Of a stretch of 64,000 nt of DNA, positions 55,738-64,000 are shown one piece after another. A program made the position numbers and the translations under genes. The stretch's first letter is position 1. Each line of letters begins with the position of its first letter. Source of the DNA: JAVJSD01 sp040219575 (GTDB lineage Bacteria > Planctomycetota > Planctomycetia > Pirellulales > Pirellulaceae); the NCBI GenBank assembly GCA_040219575.1, contig JAVJSD010000104.1, positions 124,001-188,000 of the forward strand, written 5' to 3'. The notes under the pieces are model-generated. The model was not told where the DNA came from. It saw only the letters and a list, made by a program, of their open reading frames with translations, and did no database searches.

Positions 55738-58617
55738 ATGTCCGTTCATGCCCTCAAGCCCTGGACCGAACTTGTCAAGCTGCACCCCGACGTCGAATCG
55801 GGCAGCCTGGCGGAGGCGGTCTTCGCCATCGACCTCGGCGCGGTTGCGGTCGGCGACGCGACCACTCCGACAGTCTACCGCGACCCGGACGCCTTCTTCG
55901 CGGCGACCTATGTGACGACGGACCTCCATCGACTGCTGGAGGAAGTGCTGGCGAGTCTGGCTGGTCAGGGGACCTACAATCGAGTGCTCAAGCTCCGCAG
56001 CCCGTTCGGGGGCGGCAAATCGCACACGCTCGCCTCGCTGCTGCACGCTGCGAAGTCGCGCAAAAGCTTGAACCAGATTCCCGAGTGCCGGGCGCTTGCC
56101 GATCCCGGCCAAGTCGACGTGGCGGTGTTCGACGGCGAAAAATTCACCGCGACCGGCGACAAGGACGTGGGTGGCGGCCAGACCGTCAACACGATGTGGG
56201 GTTGGATCGGCTGGCAGCTTGGGCCGGCTTCGTACAAGGTGGTCCAGAAGCACGACGTGAACCGGGTTTCGCCGTCGGGCGATGAGGTCAAGGCGATGCT
56301 CGAAGCGGGGGGCAAGCCTGTTCTGCTGCTGTTGGACGAGGTTCTCAAGTATATGGAGCGGGCAGCGGCGGTCGGCGTCAAGGATTCGACCTTGCAGCGG
56401 CAGGCCAAGGACTTCATCCAGAACCTGACCGTGGAAGTAGCGAACAGCACGAGCGCGGTGATGGTTTATTCGCTGCAGTGGAGCGCCCGCGAGGCGCTGG
56501 GCAACGTTGCCTTGCTGGAAGAGCTCGACAAGCTGACCAGCCGCAAGGACCAAGTCCGCGAGCCGGTGACGGGCGACGAGGTGCTGGCGGTCGTCAAGCG
56601 GCGTTTGCTGAGCGCCGATCCATCCGAGGATATCTGCTCGCAGGTCGCGACCGAGTACAGCGACGTGGTCGGCAATTTCTGGCGGGCCCGTGCTGAGACG
56701 ACTTCGGCCAAGCAGGATGCGGAGGAGCACTCCTTGCAACTCAAGAGCCGGATGCAGGCGGCATATCCGTTCCATCCGGCGCTGATCGACGTGATGAACA
56801 CCCGCTGGACGAGCGTCGATGGATTCCAGCGGACCCGCGGAGCGTTGCGGTTTCTCGCGTCGTGCTTGCACGCACTCAAACAGCGCGGCGGCGCGAAACC
56901 GATTCTTGGCCCGGCGGACATTCCGCTCGGCGACGCGGAAGTTGTGCGGGCGATGCTCAAGGACCTTGATCCCCGGCAGGATTACTCGCCGGTGCTCAAG
57001 CACGATCTCGTTGGCCCTACCGCCCGAGCGAAACGGATCGACGACCGGCTCGCCAAAGAGACTCCCGCGCTGGCGAACGTCCGGCCGGCGCAGCGCTTGG
57101 CGACAGCGATTCTCGCATACAGCTTCGGCGGGTTGAAGCGTGAAGACGGAGCGGAGACGCTGCCTCCCGGTGTAACCGAATCGGAATTGCTCGCCGCTTG
57201 TGTCGGGCCCGACCTGGACAGTATCACTGCCTCCGCCGTGCTGGGTGAGTTGCGCAATTCGTGCCTGTATCTTCACTACGACGGCGTGCGGTACTGCTTC
57301 AAGAAGGACGCCAACGTCACGAAGCTGATCGAGGATGCGGAGCAGGAGGTCGCGCGCGACACAGGCTCGGTGCGAGAGCGTTTGAAGCAATTGCTGGAGC
57401 AGCGGCTCGCCGGAAAGAACGACGCCATCGTCTGGCCGGCGACATCGCAGGATCTGCCCGACAAGGAGCCGTGCTTCCTGATCGGTTACATGCCGCTGGA
57501 ACTGGCCAGCAAGTCCGCTTCGCAACAGGACGAGGTGGCAGTGGCGATGCTTTCCAAGTTCGGCGACAAACCCAGGGAGTACCGCAACGGCGTGGCACTT
57601 GCCGTTCCCGACAAAAGGCCGATCGAGTCGTTGCGGCGGGCAGTTCGTTATCTTATGGCCGTCGAACGGGTGGAAGCGAAGAAGAAGCAGCATAAGCTGC
57701 TCAAGGACCAGGAAGACCAGCTCAAGGAACGCCGCCGCACCGAGGAGGCTGCCATTGAGACGGCGTTTCGGCAAATCTATCCTTCGGTCTGGCTGCCGCG
57801 AATTGGTAGCGGAGGAACGTTTGAATTGGAAAAGATCGAGGTAGGCGGCCGTCCACTCCAAGCAACCGGAGTTCATGAGCGCGTCATGGAGTTGTTGACT
57901 GCCGTTGGTAAACCCAAAGTGTTTGGGACACTGGTTCCGCGAAAGATTATTGATCGTGTGAAACTCGGTGAACCTCTTGCCGAGGGCGAACCCCCACGTC
58001 TTGGGATATCGACGAAAGAAGTGTGCGACGCGTTCTTTGAGTTCCTCGAGCCGCCGCGAATCAGTTCTGAATCGGTTTTGCGGAAGTCGGTCGCCCGCGG
58101 AGTGTCCGAGAGTATGTTCGGGTATTGCAACGGCAAGCCTTCGCTCGGCTCAGATGGCAAATTCGAAGTCGCCGTCTCGAAGGTTGCCTTTAATCGAACA
58201 ATGGCGGACGACGAGATCGATCTCGACAACGGATTCTTGATCATACCCAGCGCCATTCCTGTGCCTCCTCCTCCCACAGGCGGCGAAACGGGCGGCGGCG
58301 AAACGCCTCCGGTGACGGGCGGCGAAGTGCCCGCGGGCGGCGAGCAACCCGTCGGTGGCGGGACCGGCGTTGTTACCGGAGGTACCGGCACTGGCCCGGC
58401 CGTCCGCACTGGCGTTCGGATCAGCTTTCCGGCTTCGCGCGACGATGTCTTCAAGTCGTTTCCGGCAATCGCCAACTTGGCCGACAAGTCTGACGGTGGC
58501 AAGATCACGATCACCATCGACGGGTGCGCCGCCGCCGGTTACGACCCGAACTGGCTGCGAAATGCGGTCGAAGAGCCACTCGATGAGGCAGAAATTGACG
58601 GTCTGGAATTCGACTAA
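55738..58617 (+). CDS. DUF499 AAA+ ATPase
   Basis: A 959-aa predicted ATPase. Walker A is SPFGGGKSHT at about 88-97 and Walker B is LLLLLDEVLKYME near 196. AFYPFH-like AYPFHPALIDVM near 345 and RTRGALRFLASCLHAL near 365 are DUF499 signatures. A Gly/Pro/Thr-rich linker (residues about 845-895) precedes a small C-terminal domain. It is the last gene of the operon. As a motor it may feed DNA to the methylase or restrict it; the proposed role rests on neighbourhood. Confidence 0.93.
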   Translation: MSVHALKPWTELVKLHPDVESGSLAEAVFAIDLGAVAVGDATTPTVYRDPDAFFAATYVTTDLHRLLEEVLASLAGQGTYNRVLKLRSPFGGGKSHTLASLLHAAKSRKSLNQIPECRALADPGQVDVAVFDGEKFTATGDKDVGGGQTVNTMWGWIGWQLGPASYKVVQKHDVNRVSPSGDEVKAMLEAGGKPVLLLLDEVLKYMERAAAVGVKDSTLQRQAKDFIQNLTVEVANSTSAVMVYSLQWSAREALGNVALLEELDKLTSRKDQVREPVTGDEVLAVVKRRLLSADPSEDICSQVATEYSDVVGNFWRARAETTSAKQDAEEHSLQLKSRMQAAYPFHPALIDVMNTRWTSVDGFQRTRGALRFLASCLHALKQRGGAKPILGPADIPLGDAEVVRAMLKDLDPRQDYSPVLKHDLVGPTARAKRIDDRLAKETPALANVRPAQRLATAILAYSFGGLKREDGAETLPPGVTESELLAACVGPDLDSITASAVLGELRNSCLYLHYDGVRYCFKKDANVTKLIEDAEQEVARDTGSVRERLKQLLEQRLAGKNDAIVWPATSQDLPDKEPCFLIGYMPLELASKSASQQDEVAVAMLSKFGDKPREYRNGVALAVPDKRPIESLRRAVRYLMAVERVEAKKKQHKLLKDQEDQLKERRRTEEAAIETAFRQIYPSVWLPRIGSGGTFELEKIEVGGRPLQATGVHERVMELLTAVGKPKVFGTLVPRKIIDRVKLGEPLAEGEPPRLGISTKEVCDAFFEFLEPPRISSESVLRKSVARGVSESMFGYCNGKPSLGSDGKFEVAVSKVAFNRTMADDEIDLDNGFLIIPSAIPVPPPPTGGETGGGETPPVTGGEVPAGGEQPVGGGTGVVTGGTGTGPAVRTGVRISFPASRDDVFKSFPAIANLADKSDGGKITITIDGCAAAGYDPNWLRNAVEEPLDEAEIDGLEFD

Positions 58618-58802
58618 ACGTGGTCGGAAGCACACCGCCGAAGCCAAACGCAAGATGAGCGAGGCCCAGAAGCGGACAGGGCGGACGATCGTCGCCTGCA
58701 GGGCTCGACATCGTGTGCTGGGCTTTCTGGTTGGTCGGCGGAGGGAACACAGGCGATCTTGACTTTGGGGCTCGTGGACTGCAGGTCCGACCGAGGTGCT
58801 GT

Positions 58803-59126
58803 TTACGAGCCCGCCAGCAACTGGTCGAGCACGTCTTTCACGAAGACCCACACGTCGAGGTCGTTGCGGACGGCGCTGCTGACCAGCGTCATGAAGTCGG
58901 CCACCCGCTCGCCCGCCCGGTGGCGGCGCTGCTGTCGTTGGTGGCCAGTTGCAAGGCGAACCGCGTCGAGCCCTGGGCCTATCTGGAAGATCTGTTCCGC
59001 CGGCTGCCAAGGGGCGCCGCCCCGCAAGAGTTCCTGCCCGACGCCTGGCTGATCCAGCATCCCCAGCATCGCTGGCAGATCGCCGACCTTCGCGCCGAAG
59101 AGCGCGCCGCCAAGGGCGGCCTGTGA
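58803..59126. pseudogene. Two IS66 transposase tails joined head to head
   Basis: On the minus strand, 58920 down to 58803 reads RVADFMTLVSSAVRNDLDVWVFVKDVL, an IS66 C-terminal segment, ending at a stop. On the plus strand 58921-59126 reads ALLSLVASCKANRVEPWAYLEDLFRRLP ... FLPDAWLIQHPQHRW, the usual IS66 end. Neither has the DDE core, so both are relics. The rest of the gap 58618-59154 shows only a basic fragment (RKHTAEAKRKMSEAQKR, just after the DUF499 stop) of no certain origin. Confidence 0.7.
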
Positions 59127-59154
59127 CTCCCCCGGGGTTCACAGCGCGCTTACC

Positions 59155-59859
59155 TCACTGCAGATGCTTGGCTGACACCTCGCTAGTATCTCTTTTCAAA
59201 AGGTGTTGTAATCGCTCTGGAAACTCACACTCCTCGGCTGCAGAGTGGATGTCTGCACGTCTTGTGGGATTGAGGGCGTATTTCTTGCGCCCTTTGCTTG
59301 GCTTCTTTAGGAGAAGATCATGGAGAAACAGATCGTTGGCAACTTGCTTTGCGACATCAGCGAACTGCTCATCAACTCCACGACCTTTCGCCAGTTCGTC
59401 GGCATAAGCGTACGCTTTGTTCTTTGCCCCTCCACCCCAATAGTCTCCATTGATGAGCTTTCGAAGGATGAGGATCGCAACGACAAACTTTCGCGGCAGA
59501 AATGGTTCTCCAGCTATGAAGCGTTCTCGTGCAGAGAGCAGGGCATCCAATATGTCTGTGACACGCCCCGCGCGTGTGACGACGACGACAGAGCGATATC
59601 GCAGGAGCTTGCGTAGCCGCTCTCTAGCACTGGTCTGTACATTCTCCAGCATGACCACGGGACCAAGTCGTTCGGCAACTCGCGAATAAACGTCACGTGC
59701 GGTGAAGCTGTTCGCTTCATCGTACGGAATGGTCACCAGATCCCAGTTGAACCAATCTTGTTCAGACGCTGCGAACTCTTGGAACTCGCCGATCCAACCT
59801 GCAATGCCCGGCAAGAACGTCTCTTGTGGATGAAGCAGGTAAATGCAGTTTTCTGGCAT
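59155..59859 (-). CDS. Unknown protein, partner of the LOTUS-domain protein
   Basis: A 234-aa protein with no recognised family. The first half may be a Rossmann-like alpha/beta fold (CIYLLHPQETFLPGIAGWIGEF, SARERLRKLLRYRSVVVVTRAGRVTD). The last third (VANDLFLHDLLLKKPSKGRKKYALNPTRRADIHSAAE) could be a winged helix. It starts 14 bp after the LOTUS gene and is surely co-transcribed with it. The GC content is below that of the core genes. An effector role beside a nucleic-acid-binding partner is only a guess. Confidence 0.68.
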   Translation of the reverse strand: MPENCIYLLHPQETFLPGIAGWIGEFQEFAASEQDWFNWDLVTIPYDEANSFTARDVYSRVAERLGPVVMLENVQTSARERLRKLLRYRSVVVVTRAGRVTDILDALLSARERFIAGEPFLPRKFVVAILILRKLINGDYWGGGAKNKAYAYADELAKGRGVDEQFADVAKQVANDLFLHDLLLKKPSKGRKKYALNPTRRADIHSAAEECEFPERLQHLLKRDTSEVSAKHLQ

Positions 59860-59873
59860 CTTCCTGCCTCATG

Positions 59874-60734
59874 CTAGTATTCCTCGCCAGTTCTCGTTCC
59901 GGCCAGCAGACCGAGTTCTGCGAGGAGATATTTAGTGGGTACGCAAATTTCCGTGAGTTCATCTAGGCTCATCCTGCCGATTGCTCGCAGGAGTGCTTCC
60001 CGGAGTTCGCGTTGCGTTTTACCCCCAGTAGACTGCGGCGAAGTGCTCCAGTTCCTTTCGAACACCAAGTCCTCTGGTATCGAATTCGACTCACACCAAT
60101 CCCGGACATAAGATACGACGTTTTGGGTGCGTACTCGATTCCAAGATGTGCGCAATGCATCCGCTTTCAGAGCAAGTGCCCGCGGGAATTGCCTGTACCA
60201 ATCAGTCAAGACTAGAGCCGATAAACTCGCCTCGTCGTTTTCGATCTCATTGGCAACGAGGAACTCGCTTGCCCAGGATTTCTGCGCTTCTTGACTCAGT
60301 TGTGGAATCTCGATCCACTGGTTCGGCTCCTGCGGTACGTGAGAGGTGGCCATTCGAACTGCGCCTGTACGCCGATTCAAAAATCGCTGTCCCAATGGGA
60401 ATTCCAAGACGAAAGCGTTCCAAACGTCCTTGCGCAGCAACGCACGCGGCCGATTTGAAGTAGAAACGCCCTGCGATCCTTCGTCGGGTTCCGAGGTCAA
60501 CCAGATCGACAAAGCGCGACTTTGGTTTTCACCGACACGAATCCATCCCCGAGTTTGGAGTGCCTCAAGAATATGCTTAAACTTCGGGAACCCCATGCTT
60601 TCCCATTGAAGATTAGGGAAAGCACGTCTGACTAGAAGCCCCGCTCGCGCTGCAGTCATACCATCCGGATTTCCAGATGGATAGTTCAGACGGAGAACGT
60701 CATAGACTGCGGAAAGAAACTGGGAAGTATCCAT
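59874..60734 (-). CDS. LOTUS/OST-HTH-like domain protein
   Basis: A 286-aa protein. Residues about 25-85 (AARAGLLVRRAFPNLQWESMGFPKFKHILEALQTRGWIRV) match the winged LOTUS/OST-HTH fold, which binds RNA or acts as a partner platform. The remaining residues are unknown; a Trp-rich stretch and a final helical region (RELREALLRAIGRMSLDELTEICVPTKYLLAEL) can be seen. AAAGG lies about 8 nt before the ATG, and a 24-bp perfect palindrome lies 25 bp upstream. LOTUS domains in bacteria are often linked with NYN nucleases, but none is encoded here. Confidence 0.75.
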   Translation of the reverse strand: MDTSQFLSAVYDVLRLNYPSGNPDGMTAARAGLLVRRAFPNLQWESMGFPKFKHILEALQTRGWIRVGENQSRALSIWLTSEPDEGSQGVSTSNRPRALLRKDVWNAFVLEFPLGQRFLNRRTGAVRMATSHVPQEPNQWIEIPQLSQEAQKSWASEFLVANEIENDEASLSALVLTDWYRQFPRALALKADALRTSWNRVRTQNVVSYVRDWCESNSIPEDLVFERNWSTSPQSTGGKTQRELREALLRAIGRMSLDELTEICVPTKYLLAELGLLAGTRTGEEY

Positions 60735-60758
60735 GCGATACCTTTCTGATACAGAAAA

Positions 60759-60782
60759 CCCCTTAGGTGATCACCTAAGGGG
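60759..60782. promoter_or_regulatory. 24-bp perfect palindrome upstream of the LOTUS operon
   Basis: The half-site CCCCTTAGGTGA is followed by its exact reverse complement with no spacer. It lies 25-48 bp before the LOTUS gene's ATG. The symmetry suggests an operator for a dimeric repressor. Read toward the gene, it is followed by TTTTCTG, so a terminator or attenuator for upstream transcripts is the alternative. Confidence 0.6.
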
Positions 60783-61804
60783 CTCGTATCAATTGGTTTA
60801 TCGCAGGGGCCCGACAACCGCAGTTTATGTTTCCGATCGAAATGTAGACGCCTGCAACGCCCACAACCGGAAACGACAGTTGTCCTCGGCTTCCGTTTCA
60901 AGCCAACAGGCGAGATGCCTTCACCTCTGCTTAAGAGGCTGGCCAGAACTTTCCGCTGTCAGAAGTATCGGTGTTCTGCGGCGAATTGTCAAGTGTAAAA
61001 CGTTGCATGGACTCCTGCGACTTCGTGAAAATCCGCACTGCGTTGGTCGCAACTCCTTATCTGCACACCACTTGCGTCCTGCCTGGAGAAATCTCCGTTG
61101 ATCCGCACGCTGTGAGGTGTCGCCGGCCGACAGGGGTTCTCACGGAAGATTTGGCGTGAGGTGCGGCAAACTCTCGAAACACGCGCAACGAAACGGCCGC
61201 CGAATGTCCGACGGCAAGGCATCTCTACGATTCTGCTTGAACCGCGCTCAGCGGTTCGAACGGAGCAATGACGTTGGCCGACCTTTCTTGATTTGCTGGC
61301 CACCTGCCAGGGCTAGCACTCCGGATGGGGTTTCTAGCCGCTCTCACGATTCTGTACGTTCTGGCTGGTCGAAGCTCTGCGAGGTGACTCGTCGAGCAAT
61401 CAGGGACATCTCGATAGTTCACACGGGCCCTTGCTCATGGGACCGCCGTGGCGTTGATCACCGCGCACTTCATCCGACGCGGTGGTGAAGCGGGGATCGG
61501 GCGGCAGTTCCAGGCGGCGACGTAGCCGGTCATAGTCGGCCGCTCCGTCGAGGCCTTGGGGCAGCGCAACCAGTGTTCCAGAGCACGCCAGCTTTGCAGA
61601 GCTTGCGTGGTCCGGCCGATGACGTGGAGCCGCACAGCGGCGCGCGGCATCGACATCGGGCGGCTATTTGTAGCTCCAACCCCTGTCGCTCATACAGCCT
61701 GCTTGATTCCCCCCATTCCTGTGCCCTATCCTCAGGGCTTCGGGAAATCGAATTCCCGTGTCACGGCGATTCGGTGAAACAATTTTTGCGGGGGGAAGCT
61801 TCTC
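60783..61804. other. 1.0-kb stretch without a supported gene
   Basis: Short frames occur on both strands but none resembles a family. A minus-strand stretch around 61440-61660 (SWRALEHWLRCPKA in one frame, LDGAADYDRLRRRLELPPDPRF in another) may be the remains of a frameshifted gene. The end of the region carries GGGGGGAAG as the ribosome site of the next gene. Confidence 0.5.
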
Positions 61805-64000
61805 ATGCCGGAATCGTTCGACCCGTATCACACATGGCTGGGCATTCGGCCGGAGCAGCAGCCGGCGGATCATTATCGACTGCTCGGGCTGCACGCCTAC
61901 GAAGACGACCCGACCGTCATCGAAAATGCTGCGGACCAGCGGATGATCTATCTGCGGACCCTGCGTGCGGGCCGGCACGCCCAATACTCGGAGAAGCTCC
62001 TCAACGAGGTCACGGCCGCGAAGCTGTGCCTGCTCGACGGGCAGTCGAAAGCGACGTACGACGCGGAACTTCGACGAAAGACGATGCCAACTGCGACGGC
62101 CCCGTCCGCGCGTCCCCCAGCGCTTCCGACCGGTCCGCCCGCACTGAACGTGTCCGCCGTGGAGGTTCCGCTACCGGGCCCACCGGAAATGCGCAGTGTA
62201 CCGCAGGTTGTTGGCCGCTCGCCCCAGGGTGGGCTTCACAGGGCGCAGATTCTCGGCATTGCTTGCGCGATCGGTGGCGTGGTGGTGCTCGGCACCGTCG
62301 CGTTGGCGGCGATCGGCGGCCTCTATTGGATGCACCGTACAAATGACGAGCAGGTCGCTCATCGTGCTGTGTCACCGGCAGTTGTCGAGACTCCGTTGAC
62401 CGAAGTTCTGCCGGAAAGCGACGGCGAAGTGGGCGAGGATACAAGCGGCTCGGAGACGGCGGACGCCAGTTCACCTCCGGAGACGGTAACCAATGAGACA
62501 CCAGCCAGCCAGGCGACCTCGGTAGAGCCGGAAGCGACTGTCGGAAGCGAACCTACTGACGGAGGTTCCTTGCCGGAAGTGACCTCGTCCGAAAGTGATT
62601 CGGACACACCGGAGGAGGCGTCCACCGAAGCAACGGCCCCGTCGCTGACGACCACCACACCCTCCGAGGCGGCGGAAAGAATTCGCCAGCCCATCCCCAA
62701 TGAGGACGTGCGGCAAACGATCGCTGCGAAGATTGAGGAACTCTACCCTGCCTCCGACTACGAATTGCCGTCCCAGCAGGTCGAACTGGCTCGAACGCTT
62801 CTTCAGCTCGGCGACGAGACACGGGACCGGCCCAACGAGCAATTCGTGTTCTACCATCGAGCGATGGAAACCGCCTGCTCGGCAGGTGAGGCCGAATTGA
62901 TGCTGTCGGCCATCGACGCAATCGGCATGTACTTCGACTTCGACCAGCACGCGGTGAAGGTTGCGATGCTGGAGCGGTTCGTCGGCGAAGGGGACGAGCC
63001 CGCGCGGATTCTGGCGTTGCTCAAGTCTTCGCAGGAGGTCGCCGCCGCAGCCATGGCGGAAGGCCACTACCAGTCCGCACTACGGATTTCACTCGCCGCC
63101 ACCCGCTTCTGCGACCGGCCGTTGGGTAGCAGCGAGTTTCGCGATTCGATACGGCACCAGCACACGCGGATCGAACAGACCTTTCGGGAATTCCAGCAGT
63201 TCGAGCAGGCACAAAAGACGCTTGCTCTCACCTCTGACGATGCTGCCGCAAACTTAGCGGCGGGACGCTGGTATTGTTTCGTCCGGAACGACTGGAAGCG
63301 TGGGCTTTCCCATCTGGTCCAATCGAGCGACGAACGCTTGAAAGCGTTGGCGTCTGCAGAGCAAAACGTAGTGGCCAATGACGTCGATTCGATGATTGCA
63401 CTGGGCGACTCCTGGTGGGGACTCGTCGAATCAGCCGGCCCTGCCGAGAAACGCGCGCTCGCCACCCGCGCCCGGCATTGGTACGACCGGGCGGCGTCTC
63501 ACCCGCTCTCCGGAATCAAAAAGCTGGCGGTCGAGAAACGGCAAGGCGAGATCGCCGCACTTGTCGACAGCTTGCAGCCGCTCACCTGGGACTTCACGGC
63601 AGGGGCGCCCTCCAGCGACGATGCCGAATCGAAGACCACGGATGACGCGTTCGTGACTCTGTTTTCGAGCGGCCTGAATTCCGCTGTGCAGTCTCATGAC
63701 TTTGGGGCCGCCGAGCGCTCGTTCGCGCATTGCGAGCGCCTGCGTGGCGAGCACGTGCCCACGTTGAACAACTACGCACTGACTCTGGTTCGCGGCCGTA
63801 GCTTCGGTCAGGCGATCAACCTGTGGAATAAAGCGGCGGAACTGGGCCCGCCGACGCGCGAACTGCGCCACAACGTGGAGCGGTTTCGCCGCCTCACCTC
63901 CACCGATGGCTTTTCGTTGAGCAGTGCACAGAGCCGCTCGCTGGACGAGTTGTGCGACAAGGTCGCCAGCCGCGACGGCTACGTGGACGGCACAGCGTGG
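61805..64000 (+). CDS. Membrane protein with degenerate J-like N-terminus, cut by window end
   Basis: An open frame of exactly 732 codons to the last base. Residues about 18-75 (PADHYRLLGLHAYEDDPTVIENAADQRMIYLRTL ... LLNEVTAAKLCLLDGQSKATYDAELRR) follow the J-domain pattern but lack HPD, as in many planctomycete proteins. A membrane segment lies at about 150-175 (AQILGIACAIGGVVVLGTVALAAIGGLYW). A Ser/Thr/Glu/Pro-rich linker follows (about 185-290), then a helical region with repeat-like features. GGGGGG lies just upstream of the ATG. Function is unknown. Confidence 0.82.
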   Translation, partial: MPESFDPYHTWLGIRPEQQPADHYRLLGLHAYEDDPTVIENAADQRMIYLRTLRAGRHAQYSEKLLNEVTAAKLCLLDGQSKATYDAELRRKTMPTATAPSARPPALPTGPPALNVSAVEVPLPGPPEMRSVPQVVGRSPQGGLHRAQILGIACAIGGVVVLGTVALAAIGGLYWMHRTNDEQVAHRAVSPAVVETPLTEVLPESDGEVGEDTSGSETADASSPPETVTNETPASQATSVEPEATVGSEPTDGGSLPEVTSSESDSDTPEEASTEATAPSLTTTTPSEAAERIRQPIPNEDVRQTIAAKIEELYPASDYELPSQQVELARTLLQLGDETRDRPNEQFVFYHRAMETACSAGEAELMLSAIDAIGMYFDFDQHAVKVAMLERFVGEGDEPARILALLKSSQEVAAAAMAEGHYQSALRISLAATRFCDRPLGSSEFRDSIRHQHTRIEQTFREFQQFEQAQKTLALTSDDAAANLAAGRWYCFVRNDWKRGLSHLVQSSDERLKALASAEQNVVANDVDSMIALGDSWWGLVESAGPAEKRALATRARHWYDRAASHPLSGIKKLAVEKRQGEIAALVDSLQPLTWDFTAGAPSSDDAESKTTDDAFVTLFSSGLNSAVQSHDFGAAERSFAHCERLRGEHVPTLNNYALTLVRGRSFGQAINLWNKAAELGPPTRELRHNVERFRRLTSTDGFSLSSAQSRSLDELCDKVASRDGYVDGTAW

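Noticed and set aside
47025..58617. Complete DISARM or BREX system
   Set aside because: Only a DrmD-like helicase is shared with DISARM; DrmA, DrmB and DrmC are absent. BREX markers PglZ and BrxC are absent too.

Overview
The window looks like a chromosomal segment of a high-GC planctomycete, probably of the Pirellulales type; this is inferred from gene content, not from a marker gene. The pointers are a DUF1598 protein, a secreted sulfatase, a large secreted PQQ-type propeller with a malectin-like end, paired ECF sigma factors and Ser/Thr kinases or VWA proteins, J-domain-like membrane proteins, and many palindromic intergenic repeats. No rRNA, tRNA or CRISPR array was recognised.

Region 1 (1-24.8 kb) is mostly ordinary chromosome. 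It holds RecQ (cut by the window edge), a DtxR/MntR regulator, heptose kinase/adenylyltransferase HldE with a glycosyltransferase, a membrane Ser-rich protein, and an ECF sigma/Ser-Thr kinase pair. A minus-strand surface-glycan operon follows (10.5-15.9 kb: GT9, epimerase, GT2, and two unusual fusion proteins containing methyltransferase-like domains). After it come a sulfatase, a DUF2817 peptidase-like protein, a small dual-specificity phosphatase, the DUF1598 protein, a 2-hydroxyacid dehydrogenase and an IS1634-family element.

Region 2 (24.8-38.4 kb) has the giant propeller protein, a DapA-family lyase, an aldo/keto reductase, a BRCT-MerR-TPR fusion, a ChaA-type antiporter and an ECF sigma/YfbK-like VWA pair. 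Threaded between these genes are about 16 copies of a palindromic repeat (GACGGC-NNN-GCCGTC core). They cluster around a small REP-associated tyrosine transposase (RAYT), so this appears to be a REP/RAYT system. A second REP family with a GTAG foot is present as three inverted pairs.

Region 3 (38.4-46.0 kb) is accessory. An IS91-like transposase and a tyrosine recombinase are translationally coupled. Next to them lies a row of small unknown genes, all on the plus strand and each followed by an attC-like site of about 70-120 bp. This resembles an integron cassette array without an integron integrase in view. A 117-bp attC-like sequence occurs on both sides of the IS91 module.

Region 4 (46.5-60.8 kb) is a probable defence island. 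An XRE regulator is followed by a tightly packed operon: SNF2 helicase with a DUF3883 end, HD phosphohydrolase, a SocA/DUF4065-like small protein, a DUF1156 adenine methylase and a DUF499 AAA ATPase. Downstream, past IS66 remnants, is a two-gene lower-GC operon led by a LOTUS/OST-HTH protein with a 24-bp perfect palindrome just upstream. The window closes inside a membrane protein with a J-like N-terminus. The candidates for an undescribed system are the region 4 operon, the LOTUS pair, the cassette array and the REP/RAYT cluster.
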